In this document: piece by piece, positions 36,021 through 42,868 of the stretch
Layout: each line of letters starts with the position of its first letter
Position numbering within the stretch: position 1 is the stretch's first letter
Source of the DNA: an uncultured Acidobacteriia bacterium
Lineage (GTDB): Bacteria > Acidobacteriota > Terriglobia > Bryobacterales > Bryobacteraceae
Length of the DNA: 42,868 nt
NCBI GenBank assembly: GCA_903907865.1
Contig: CAIVPR010000069.1
Span: 1-42,868, forward strand
Direction of reading: 5' to 3'
The notes under the pieces: model-generated
Told to the model about the DNA's origin: nothing
Database searches by the model: none
The model's input: the letters and a program-made list of their open reading frames with translations, nothing else
Translations under genes and position numbers: made by a program

Positions 36021-36974
36021 GCTCGGTAGATTCTTCCAAGTTGGCCGCATGTTGCTACCGAAGAGCGACATGCACCAGTCGGTGAACTTGCTGGACGGGT
36101 CGCGTGCCGGATGGCGATGAAAAGATGCGGTCACTCCTGGCTGTGCGGTTACTGCTTGCTCAGGCAGAGACACAGCCCCTCGGCGACTGTACGTGTGGCT
36201 AAGTCCGGCACCTGACTGCGTCGGAAAGCTCGCCGCGGCCACATCCGCCCCGCATTCGGTGGAAGTTGTTGATTCTGTTTGGGTAGACGGGGCTGGAACG
36301 GGAGATTTCGGGGTCGAAACAGAGCCAAACAGACCCAATAAATCTTCAGGCACGGTGCCGTCGGGGTCGGCGGGCGGAGGGATGACGGGGCGGTCGTACT
36401 TGCCTTGGTAGTAGGGGTCCTCGGGGTTTTTGGTGGGGGCGGGGCCTGGCTGGGCCTGCTGTTGTGTGGCCCGGAGGCGGAGCAGGGTGGCGAGGGCCTT
36501 GTGGAAATCGCGGTTGTGGCGGGCGGCGTCGCGGGAAAGTTGGGGAAGCACCTTGGAGGTATCGACCAGTTCGCGGTAACCGAGGGCGTTGCGGAAGGCT
36601 ACGGGGCTGTGGTCAGGGTGGGGCATCTCCGCGTCGGGGGCGGGTTGGGGGAGCAGGGGCTCGGGAATGGTGTTGTAGGAGTGGTCGATCAGGCGGGCCT
36701 CGAGGACGCCGAGGCGGTCGCGTCGCCAGGAGGCGGCGACCATGTCGTTGACTAGGGATTTTTCGAGGTGTCCGACCGGTTGGAACTCGCGGTGGTAGCG
36801 GCGGGAGTAGCGGATGAACTGCTTGCGGTCCTCGCAGGCGAGGAGGACTTCGTCGGCGAGCTTGGCGTGGCGGGACGCGTTTTGGGCGCAGACCGCCTTT
36901 CCCTCGGCGGTGCGGGGGCCGGTGGATTTTTGTGCGTTTTGCCGGTTGGCCTCGAGTTGTCGTTCCGTGGACAT
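34698..36974 (-). CDS. STGPRT-motif protein with antisense 3' extension
   Basis: The ATG at 36974 has GGAGG seven bases upstream. The N-terminus, STERQLEANRQNAQKSTGP followed by RTAEGKA, is a pattern I associate with a group of hypothetical proteins frequent in Acidobacteriota; no function is known to me. The first 318 codons or so are in DNA with no other gene and include a Pro-rich middle (PAPTKNPEDPYYQGKYDRP). The frame then continues without a stop through the whole esterase gene on the opposite strand to 34698. The last 440 codons look like a shadow frame, not protein. The likely cause is loss of the original stop near 36,020-36,200. I am confident in the first part and not in the tail. 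Confidence 0.55.
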   Translation of the reverse strand: MSTERQLEANRQNAQKSTGPRTAEGKAVCAQNASRHAKLADEVLLACEDRKQFIRYSRRYHREFQPVGHLEKSLVNDMVAASWRRDRLGVLEARLIDHSYNTIPEPLLPQPAPDAEMPHPDHSPVAFRNALGYRELVDTSKVLPQLSRDAARHNRDFHKALATLLRLRATQQQAQPGPAPTKNPEDPYYQGKYDRPVIPPPADPDGTVPEDLLGLFGSVSTPKSPVPAPSTQTESTTSTECGADVAAASFPTQSGAGLSHTYSRRGAVSLPEQAVTAQPGVTASFHRHPARDPSSKFTDWCMSLFGSNMRPTWKNLPSLAAAGLVLAALHNQIPDFLRPRRTPPALVRSQVVVLGFDHRQRLLGRTQLVQHRPDSSRWRNRVDEPHPRHHRGLDARREVDRVEIARRVHGSGIVGRPVGIAGLAPVEVAVGVGPGGHADQYSSDLFRSESGQHQALLPAHAAAGEHYGLAVPIRAGQQVVERARVAQVHRKEVGLVAVRVSDGRVVARHVAQRLGGQFVVRVDVDHQPSLGGPLGVAPGIEGVHPGVLQLDQGGELALFGRLGDVAMRLGSKRVQDEDAQFDAGHVGRNRGEFRVDRNLGLGGELGLPKGIEVLGTGRREADLGGCHGCPDRVKPVIATCIAPGVRRRGGCRNGSGRNGSGGNGSGAFEVRIRLDSDVQHFRLVARDLNLVLAGRQVQLAFLQHNRIIAADRPLVGVGGRHRPWSDGPADRLANIVDPAGMIRREGELLRNLGALAEC
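34980..35024 (+). repeat. Three 15-bp tandem repeats inside the esterase gene
   Basis: Three units of GCTCCCGTTTCYGCC (third slightly changed at its end) encode APVSA repeats in the linker between the two domains. Being a multiple of three, gain or loss of units would change linker length without a frameshift. Confidence 0.8.
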
Positions 36975-37272
36975 AGGGGTTCCTCCGACGTGGAGTATGG
37001 CATGGGGAGCCGGAAAAACGTTCTCGGTTTCCTGCAAGTTGTTGAGAGTGTTGGAAATATAGTTTGTGACCGAGTGCCGAGGATGGTGGCAGTATTGGAA
37101 GTCGGCGGTGCAACGGGCATTGCGATGGGCCTACGGACGATCCTGCGGTCGCGACTCCATAAACGAACTACCGCGCCTGCTTCCGAAAATACCCGTCCGA
37201 AGTGCCGGATTCCCGCGCGACAATCTGTCCCATGGCCCAGCCTAGCAATGCCTTGCTTCCCTGACCTGCATG

Positions 37273-37296
37273 AAAAAAAACCGAAAGGGCTTTCGG
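37273..37296 (-). terminator. Orphan intrinsic terminator
   Basis: On the minus strand CCGAAAG-CC-CTTTCGG is followed directly by eight T. This is a textbook rho-independent terminator, but no gene is recognised just upstream on that strand (37297-37738). It could end an unrecognised small RNA or be the remnant of a deleted gene. Confidence 0.75.
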
Positions 37297-37548
37297 CTAG
37301 CCTGCTTGCGATGGCACTCCTGACAACTGGCAGGTCGAATCCTGGTATGGGTGTCGCCTCGAAGCCGCCGAGTCTCCCCAAGTGCACCTCGAATGTTTTC
37401 GTGATTCCAGCCGATTGTCGCTCGTTTCTAAAAGCTGGCATCTGGCCCGATGGCACCACCCTCGTACTCGATATTCGCTCCTTAGCGAGCAAGCTGTCTA
37501 TAACGGCGGGTGACCGTTGTCGCGGTGCATATTCGGTTCCGCGAAATA

Positions 37549-37574
37549 AACGCTCCCTCGCGGTCGCGGCTCTG
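37549..37574 (+). repeat. Dispersed repeat with CGGTCGCGGCTCTGCC core, copy 1
   Basis: CGCTCCCTCGCGGTCGCGGCTCTGCC here matches the segment at 39597-39624 (TTCTCTTGCGGTCGCGGC then TCTGCC) with few changes. The two copies flank the AbiE-type locus in the same orientation. Confidence 0.55.
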
Positions 37575-37738
37575 CCAAATTGACCTATTAGCGAGCCAAG
37601 TGTCAATGTAGGCTGTTCACCCAAACGCGACAAAGTCCGGTGCCGCCAGCAGCAGGGGGATGTGGTCCGGCATGCGCGGCCCGGCTGATTCCCGTCACGT
37701 TCTCTACGCCCCAACACGACCCAGCGTCCTGTTTTCTC

Positions 37739-37763
37739 CCATGTCCATTAGTAATGGACATGG
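37739..37763. promoter_or_regulatory. Perfect 25-bp palindrome, likely AbiE-type operator
   Basis: CCATGTCCATTA and TAATGGACATGG flank a single central G, a perfect 12-bp inverted repeat ending 22 bases before the antitoxin start. A further half-site TGGACA occurs at 37772-37777. AbiEi-type antitoxins with a winged-helix domain are known to bind inverted repeats and repress their own operon, so this is the natural operator candidate. The motif is unlike the GC-rich hairpin repeats elsewhere in the window. Confidence 0.75.
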
Positions 37764-37785
37764 CATATTTGTGGACAGGTGACGG

Positions 37786-38833
37786 TTGAACCGACAAACG
37801 CTGAACCCTTGGCTCGACCAGATTCGGGCTGTGCCCTTCGTGCGGCAACTCCGTCGTGTTCGTGCGGAGTCCAGTGATCGGAACGCCAGCGACGTTCTGG
37901 AAATTACGACTCCTCGGGGGCAAGCACCGCCTTCCCCTCATTTTGAAGAGATCTTATCTCGACCGCAGCATGGTGAATGCCTTGATCGGCCAGATTCAGG
38001 GTGAAAGGAAGGCCGCAAAGGACGGTGGCCAGACTGTCACGAACGGCGAAACGCTCGTGCTGGCTCCGTACCTGGCCACGCCGACCGCGAAGAGTTTCAT
38101 TGACGCGGGCATTTCGTTCGCGGACAAGGTCGGCAATATACATCTGGCTTTGGGTGAAGAATACAACTGGACTGCGATCGGCGAGCGCAAGCCGCCGAAA
38201 CCACCGGAGTCGGAGCGCATAACCCCGGCGACGGTCCAGCTCTTGCTTCAATTCGCCACCAACCCGGAATCCGTAAGCTGGACTGTCCGCGACCTTGCTG
38301 CGGCCGTTGGACTTAGCAAGAGCAAGGTCGCCGAGCTTCGCCTCCAGTTTGCTCAGGAGCGAATATTCACGGCGCAGGGAGCTAAGAGATCTCCTGACGC
38401 CACCCGCGAATTCAGGGATAGGCTCGTCTCCGGCTACAACCAGATTCTGCGGCCAAAGCTGGTGCTTGGCCGGTTCCGGTACCAGGAGCCATCCGTGGAG
38501 CAGTTCGTGGCAAGACTGACGCACGACGCGGCAGCACAGAAAATACCGTACGCGCTGACCGGTGGTCCCGCCGCCGACGCGATGCAACACTTCTATCGCA
38601 GTTCCGAGGTTCCCGTTTTTCTGAACGCAGAACACCACCGCACGTTGCGGCTGCTTCCTGATCGGACTGGCCCTGTAGTACTGCTCAAACCCTTTGGTGA
38701 CCTGGTCTATTGGCGCGAATTCGAGGGCACAATGGTCGCTCCTCCGTGGCTGGTCTATGCGGAGTTGTTAAACGGCAGCGATCCGAGAGCGCGAGAGGCG
38801 GCGGAGGCGCTTCGCCAGGAATTCCTGAAATGA
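37786..38833 (+). pseudogene. AbiEi-like antitoxin, one-base frameshift near N-terminus
   Basis: The first 45 residues (NPWLDQIRAVPFVRQLRR, DVLEITTPRG) read in one frame from 37786. The rest (KHRLPLILKRSYLDRSMVNA onward) reads in the next frame to 38833. Removing one G from the run at 37916-37920 joins them smoothly. The joined protein has an N-terminal nuclease-like beta region (TLVLAPYLATPTAKSFIDAG), a winged-helix segment (WTVRDLAAAVGLSKSKVAEL) and a C-terminal AbiEi-like domain ending EAAEALRQEFLK. The stop overlaps the toxin ATG (ATGA). A palindrome lies just upstream. Either the antitoxin is broken or the extra G is an assembly error; an internal start could still give a DNA-binding fragment. 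Confidence 0.7.
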
Positions 38834-39288
38834 ACAACATTCTCACGCCTGACCAAATCGCGGATTTAGCGGGGATCAGCCAAATCTGCAAGGAGCTGGG
38901 AGCCGACGTGGTCGTGATCGGGGCCACCTCCCTGTTAATCCTCATGGGCGATCTGGGGCGCTTCACGCGCGATGTCGATCTCACCGTTGCGCTCGACTTC
39001 GATGAGTTCGAGCGTTTGACAATGCGGCTGATGGCCATCGGATGGACACCGGCAACGAAGCTGGAGCACCGCTGGATCGCTCCGCGCCGGAATATCATAG
39101 ACCTCTTGCCAGCTGGCGCTGAACTCCGTCGCAGCGGGTCCTTAACATGGCCAGCGAGTCAGTTTCAGATGAGCCTGGCCGGTTTCGATCACGCGTTCAC
39201 CAGCGCGGTCGAAGTCAACCTACCCGGAGGAATGACGATCCGCGTAGCGCCGCCGATCATCACCACCCTGCTGAAGATCATTGAGTGA
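38830..39288 (+). CDS. AbiEii-like nucleotidyltransferase toxin, C-terminally truncated
   Basis: The 152-residue product carries a minimal nucleotidyltransferase core, GATSLL at 31-36 and RFTRDVDLTV at 44-53, as in AbiEii/MenA-type toxins. Such toxins act by adding nucleotides to target RNA. The family is normally about 250-300 residues; here the ORF stops right after APPIITTLLKIIE, where homologues continue with the catalytic Lys/Asp half. The ATG overlaps the antitoxin stop by four bases (ATGA), so I use 38830 and not an earlier in-frame start. With the frameshifted antitoxin and repeats just downstream, this looks like a decaying toxin-antitoxin locus. A small active variant is possible but less likely. 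Confidence 0.7.
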   Translation: MNNILTPDQIADLAGISQICKELGADVVVIGATSLLILMGDLGRFTRDVDLTVALDFDEFERLTMRLMAIGWTPATKLEHRWIAPRRNIIDLLPAGAELRRSGSLTWPASQFQMSLAGFDHAFTSAVEVNLPGGMTIRVAPPIITTLLKIIE

Positions 39289-39520
39289 CTCGTGGGACTC
39301 GCGCTGAACAAGCTGACAGGATGGGTGTGGCAGGTCGGACATGCGCACCAAAACTGGAGCACCGCGGGGGAGATGCCGCATAGGTGTTGTCACCTAAGCG
39401 TCCCCGGGGAAACGGCGAGGGGGTGCCGGTTGTAGAGCGGGCATTCCTGTCGACCGGGACCTTTTAGGTCGTGATAGCCGAAGGCCGACCGAGCAAGATC
39501 ACCCGTCCCCGGGGAATCCG

Positions 39521-39569
39521 GTTATGCCAGGCTGAAAGCCTGGCGCAGCCAAGAATGGCTGCCCTACAC
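39521..39569 (-). repeat. Hairpin unit, inverted copy of 1272-1320
   Basis: On the minus strand this reads GTAGGGCAGCCATTCTTGGC and continues into GCCAGGCT-TTC-AGCCTGGC, nearly identical to 6568-6617 and 1272-1320. It lies between the truncated toxin and the end of the second receptor gene. Confidence 0.8.
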
Positions 39570-39596
39570 ACGCGTGGTGGGCTGAAGGCCAATGGA

Positions 39597-39624
39597 CGTT
39601 CTCTTGCGGTCGCGGCTCTGCCGA
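39597..39624 (+). repeat. Dispersed repeat with CGGTCGCGGCTCTGCC core, copy 2
   Basis: This matches the segment at 37549-37574, same orientation, and with it brackets the AbiE-type locus. The core GCGGTCGCGGCTCTGCC is identical in both. Confidence 0.55.
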
Positions 39625-39661
39625 ATCGGGTGGAAGAGGCTAACTGAAGTTGCGCCCGATC

Positions 39662-42496
39662 TTAGAACCGCAGGCGCAAGCCGAACTGTGCCGTGCGTGG
39701 ATCGCTCACTGCCGTAATCTGCCGGAATGTGGACACGGGAGACGTGGGATAGGTTCCCGAGCCAAACGACCCATTCACGGAAACCACGTTGGTATGGTTC
39801 AGCGCATTGAATAGCTCCGCCAGTAACTGCAGATGGTAGCGCTCACGGATCGCGAATGTACGGCTCAGGCGGAGATTGCCGTTCAGCGTGGTGAAGCTTT
39901 CGCCCGCGTTGCGGGTGATGAAGACCCCGTTGACAAGCGGTCGTCCGCCGGTACCCTGGACTGTATTGACTCCGGAGGTGATATTGAACGGAAGAGGAGA
40001 ATAAGCCGTCAGCGAGGCCGTCAGTTGGAACCCGTGAGTCAGCTGTTCCCAACCTGTCTTGGCGTTGCGAAGGGAGGAATGGACGGTGCCGTCGAACGCG
40101 AACCGGTGCCGCTGATCGTCGTCCGACCGACCGTAATCCTGCCAGATGTTGAAGTTGTTCAACGGCGCGCTGAAGAAGTTCTCACCCACATTGTCCAACG
40201 CCTTGGAATAGGTATACGACACCCGGTAACTCCCCCACTTCAAAGGACGCTGAACAAACGAGATGTGCGCGCCGTCGTAGTGTGAATCCGCCAGCGCGGA
40301 GTACTGGCTGTTGTTGGCATACGCGGGGTTCGGCCTGCAACCGTTGTTGGTGCCCGCCGCCGTGCAGCCCGGCACATTCTGATTTACCGATATGATGAGG
40401 TGCAGCCCACGCACGTGCTGATAGCCGACGCTCAGCGTCGCGTTGCTGCCGATCTGTTGCTCAATCTCAACGCTGCCCTGTTCGGAGTAGGCATTCTTCA
40501 TGTTGGGGTCCATGGTTGAGAGATTGAAGAGTACGCCGGCCGGAATCGTCAATGTAGTCAGCGTGGCGGGAAATAGCGGCGCGCCGGCCTGTCCAGGCGT
40601 GAGGCTGATGCTCAGCTGCTTCAGATTGCCAACCGAAGTGGTATTGCCGGCCGAGAGCACGGCATTCGCAAGCGGCCGCAGCGGGATGCGGTCGTAAAAC
40701 AACCCGTAACTCCCGCGCACCACAGCGCGGCGCGAAGCAAATGGCGACCATGCGAAACCGGCCCGGGGCGAGATGTTTCCCGACTGCGTCGTGATGGTCC
40801 GGAGGAACTCAAGATCATACCGGATGCCGAGATTGAGGGTCAGACTCCGGGTCACTTTGTATTCATCCTGCGCGTAGAACCCGACATTGGGATTATTCTG
40901 CTGGACGCTGGTAACTCCGAAGGTCTGCGCGTAACCAGAGCTGTTGTAGGTTCCGCTGAGAAAATTGGCCAGTGAGGAGAAGCTGTAGCTGCCGCGAATG
41001 GAGCGCGGATATGTGATGGTGTCGTCGTTGTAGAGGAAGTCGACGCCGAACCGGATGGCGTGCGCCCCCTGCCGGATCGACAGGCTGTCGGTGGCTTCGA
41101 AGAGCCGGTTGGCCCGGCCCGTGGGCGAGCCCGTGAGGGTCCCGAAGGAAGCAACGCCCGAGATGCTCACCGTAGGCCCGATCGGGTCTGACGGTGGAGC
41201 GGCAAGGTTGCTGTTGGTGAACTGGAACCGGGTTTCGTTGACGATCCGCGAAGAGAGGGTGAGGACGTTGCTGGCGGCGATGGTCTGGTCGGTGTCGAAC
41301 AAGTTGGCCGATGCCGTGGGCGCACTGAGCGCTCCCGCGCCGCGCGAATTGTAACTGTCGACGTTATAGAGGCTGTAACGGGCGCTGAACTGGTCCTTGT
41401 CACTGAAGTGGTGGTCCACCTTGGCCAGGAAAGTCTGGCTGTGGATGGGATTGCGGTAGATCCCCGTTGAGATCGGCGGTCCCGGGTATCCGATGGCGGC
41501 AAGCCTCGCATTGATGGTGTTGACGTTCGCCGGGGCAATACTGACAAAACCCGACTGATTGAGTTCCCTGCCCTCAAAGTTCGAGAAATAGAAAGTCCGG
41601 TCTTGCGCGATCGGCCCCGAAAGACTCGCCCCGTGCTGTGCCTGCGTCAGCGGAAGCACGGTGTTGGAAAGGGAATTCGCAGCGTTGAACCTGCTGTTCT
41701 TCAGATATCCGTACACGTCGCCGTGCAGCGCGTTGCCTCCGCTCTTGGTCACAAGGTTGATATAGCCGCCCAGTGCGCGTCCGAACTCGGCCTGACCGCC
41801 TGAAGTTACCACCTGGAATTCCTGGACTACATCCACGCCGACAAAGGTACCCGCGAGCCCCGCAGCGTCGTCGTTGGCGCTGACGCCGTCAATGATGAAA
41901 CTGTTCGAAAAGTTCCGCTGGCTGCCGACGGAAATACCTTGCCCCGGTATTGCGGAAGTCTCCGCGAAAAGCTGGTTGGATGCCGTGTTGGTGGGCGAGA
42001 CACCTGGCACAAAGAGTGCGAGGTCAAGATAGCTGCGGCCGTTGAGGGGCAGATCCTGCACTTCCTGCTGCGTGATCGTGCTGGCGATCTGCGTGCGCGC
42101 ACTCTCAAGAACAGGCGGGTCCCCGCTGACTTCGACCCTGGTCTCGGCCTGGCCGACGGTGAGCCTGAAAGGCACGTCGAAGGCGGCACCGACTGTAAGC
42201 GTCACCGGCCGCCGGGATTCCTGGAATCCGGCATGGCGAACGGAAATTTCGTAGTCACCGACCTTGAGGTATGGAAACAGGAAGTGCCCGGAGTGGTCCG
42301 ACTTGTCGCTGGAAGAGATGTTGGTGTTGGTCTGTCGAACTACGACGTCAGCCTGTTCCACCACTGCGCCGGATGAATCCGTGACCAAACCGCTGATGGT
42401 GGCGTAGTTGACGGTCTGTTGGGCAGGGGCGGGAGCGGCGGCCAGAAACGCAGTCAGCATTGAAAATGACAATAAATGCGTGGACGACCAGGACAT
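39662..42496 (-). CDS. Oar-like TonB-dependent outer-membrane receptor 2
   Basis: The 944-residue protein has a signal peptide (LLSFSMLTAFLAAAPAPAQQ), a carboxypeptidase-regulatory-like domain (YATISGLVTDSSGAVVEQAD), a plug region (TQQEVQDLPLNGRSYLDL) and a barrel ending RTAQFGLRLRF. It shares layout with the receptor at 2230 but is divergent in sequence and about 170 residues shorter. The start at 42496 (MSWSSTHLL) gives a proper signal peptide; the frame extends about 100 codons further upstream without coding character. No TonB, ExbB or SusD-like gene is close. Ligand unknown. Its neighbours are repeats on the 3' side and a group II intron end on the 5' side, so it stands alone. Confidence 0.9.
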   Translation of the reverse strand: MSWSSTHLLSFSMLTAFLAAAPAPAQQTVNYATISGLVTDSSGAVVEQADVVVRQTNTNISSSDKSDHSGHFLFPYLKVGDYEISVRHAGFQESRRPVTLTVGAAFDVPFRLTVGQAETRVEVSGDPPVLESARTQIASTITQQEVQDLPLNGRSYLDLALFVPGVSPTNTASNQLFAETSAIPGQGISVGSQRNFSNSFIIDGVSANDDAAGLAGTFVGVDVVQEFQVVTSGGQAEFGRALGGYINLVTKSGGNALHGDVYGYLKNSRFNAANSLSNTVLPLTQAQHGASLSGPIAQDRTFYFSNFEGRELNQSGFVSIAPANVNTINARLAAIGYPGPPISTGIYRNPIHSQTFLAKVDHHFSDKDQFSARYSLYNVDSYNSRGAGALSAPTASANLFDTDQTIAASNVLTLSSRIVNETRFQFTNSNLAAPPSDPIGPTVSISGVASFGTLTGSPTGRANRLFEATDSLSIRQGAHAIRFGVDFLYNDDTITYPRSIRGSYSFSSLANFLSGTYNSSGYAQTFGVTSVQQNNPNVGFYAQDEYKVTRSLTLNLGIRYDLEFLRTITTQSGNISPRAGFAWSPFASRRAVVRGSYGLFYDRIPLRPLANAVLSAGNTTSVGNLKQLSISLTPGQAGAPLFPATLTTLTIPAGVLFNLSTMDPNMKNAYSEQGSVEIEQQIGSNATLSVGYQHVRGLHLIISVNQNVPGCTAAGTNNGCRPNPAYANNSQYSALADSHYDGAHISFVQRPLKWGSYRVSYTYSKALDNVGENFFSAPLNNFNIWQDYGRSDDDQRHRFAFDGTVHSSLRNAKTGWEQLTHGFQLTASLTAYSPLPFNITSGVNTVQGTGGRPLVNGVFITRNAGESFTTLNGNLRLSRTFAIRERYHLQLLAELFNALNHTNVVSVNGSFGSGTYPTSPVSTFRQITAVSDPRTAQFGLRLRF

Positions 42497-42731
42497 ACTT
42501 CCAGTGTCCCAAAGCTCGCGGAACTTGGGAATGCGGCGAATTGACGCACCTGGCTTGGCTCGCACCGCCTTTGGAGCAACCAATTTTGTGACAATCAGAT
42601 GGTTCAAGGTCCCCAAGGAGATAGGCACGCATGCCGACGTGCTGGCGGGTGCGGGCGCGACCGACCTTCTCCGCCACCTCGATCCGCACAGCCTCCTCGC
42701 TATTTCGTGTGGGTGTGAGGGGTTGAAGGGG

Positions 42732-42749
42732 GGCGGCTTGGGAGCCGCC
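42732..42749. other. GC hairpin upstream of receptor 2
   Basis: GGCGGCT-TGGG-AGCCGCC is a perfect seven-base-pair hairpin between the intron end and the receptor gene. No T run follows on either strand. It lies about 30 bases into the 3' exon side of the intron. The rest of 42497-42778 shows no gene. Confidence 0.5.
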
Positions 42750-42778
42750 GTCCACTCCGGCCCCGGTCGGCGCTCGGG

Positions 42779-42868
42779 GTTGCGGTAGGGATGAGCATCA
42801 CTGCCCACCCCCCGCGCAGATCCGTACGGGCGGAATTACCGCATACGGCTCCTCCCTTGGATACGAGC
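42779..42868 (-). mobile_element. Group II intron 3' end (domains V and VI), partial
   Basis: Read on the minus strand, 42851-42819 is a group II domain V: GAGCCGTATGCGG, an internal loop/apex TAATTC, then CGCCCGTACGGATC, with the catalytic AGC triad at its 5' side and stems closing correctly. It is followed by a G-rich stem, GGGTGGGCA pairing with TGCTCATCCC, that fits domain VI, and the intron probably ends near CTACCGCAAC at about 42779. The rest, including any reverse transcriptase, lies beyond the right edge. The call rests on the strong match of domain V to the family consensus as I know it. Confidence 0.82.

Larger units (their letters stand above)
36975..37738. other. Gene-poor spacer with orphan terminator and repeat
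   Basis: About 760 bases between the STGPRT-family start and the AbiE-type locus contain no convincing gene. A minus-strand frame covers much of it, but its composition and lack of motifs argue against a protein. The region holds a minus-strand intrinsic terminator at 37273-37296 and a repeat segment at 37549-37574 that recurs at 39597-39624. Confidence 0.5.
39289..39661. other. Intergenic region with repeats and paired TCCCCGGGGA sites
   Basis: No gene is seen. The palindrome TCCCCGGGGA occurs at 39401-39410 and 39506-39515, each preceded by TCACC with a short offset and followed by A-rich bases. The stretch between includes GACCT-TTT-AGGTC and a GCATTCCTG apex like those of the hairpin arrays. 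A hairpin unit at 39521-39569 and the repeat at 39597-39624 complete the region. Confidence 0.55.

Noticed and set aside
37321-37360. tRNA-like T-arm GGTCGAATCC followed by GGGTGTCGCC
   Set aside because: The T loop is one base short, and no matching 5' acceptor strand or anticodon arm is present upstream.
36752-37717. A 321-codon minus-strand ORF in the spacer
   Set aside because: No motifs, unlike codon usage, and it crosses the orphan terminator and the STGPRT-family gene start.
42408-42788. Plus-strand ORF opposite the receptor 2 start
   Set aside because: It crosses the intron boundary and the receptor start and has no protein-like features.

Overview
The window looks like a GC-rich chromosome segment from an Acidobacteriota bacterium, probably of the Solibacter/Bryobacter type. 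The signs are two very large Oar-like TonB-dependent receptors with an N-terminal carboxypeptidase-regulatory-like domain, a Ser/Thr kinase with a TPR tail, a winged-helix/TPR regulator, a protein opening with an STGPRT-type motif, and many intergenic hairpin repeats. This is inferred from protein style; no rRNA, tRNA or other taxonomic marker is present.

Layout. 1-2.1 kb: end of a proline-rich ORF and a phage-type large terminase divided into an ATPase ORF and a truncated nuclease ORF, separated and flanked by hairpin-array repeats. 2.2-11.3 kb: receptor, citryl-CoA-lyase-like enzyme, a further repeat block, acylating aldehyde dehydrogenase, ThDP enzyme and MFS transporter, which read as one uptake and carbon-catabolism locus of unknown substrate. 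11.4-16.3 kb: short UvrA paralogue and a membrane Ser/Thr kinase. 16.3-20.2 kb, minus strand: Rpn-like nuclease, phosphoglycerate mutase and enolase. 20.6-21.3 kb: small zinc-ribbon protein and ribosomal protein S21. 21.4-25.8 kb, minus strand: acetate kinase, phosphoketolase and a tandem universal stress protein, a compact acetyl-phosphate/ATP module. 25.9-28.9 kb, minus strand: frameshifted winged-helix/TPR regulator and a sulfatase. 29-34.6 kb, plus strand: four-PAS diguanylate cyclase, ThiE-like protein and two overlapping amino-acid permeases. 34.6-37 kb: secreted esterase facing an STGPRT-family ORF that runs through it antisense. 37-39.7 kb: a decaying AbiE-type toxin-antitoxin pair behind a perfect 25-bp palindrome, among repeats. 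39.7-42.5 kb: second large receptor, minus strand. The right edge cuts into the 3' end of a group II intron whose domain V is readable.

The most interesting signals are: (1) a dispersed element of about 80 nt that can fold as a closed four-way junction whose arms change in a compensatory way between copies; (2) the lyase/acylating dehydrogenase/ThDP/MFS gene set, which resembles a sulfoacetate-type or 2-oxoacid pathway but matches none I can name; (3) the AbiE-type locus with its palindrome, one-base antitoxin frameshift and truncated toxin; (4) the terminase divided exactly at the domain boundary. All functions are read from sequence motifs without database searches.
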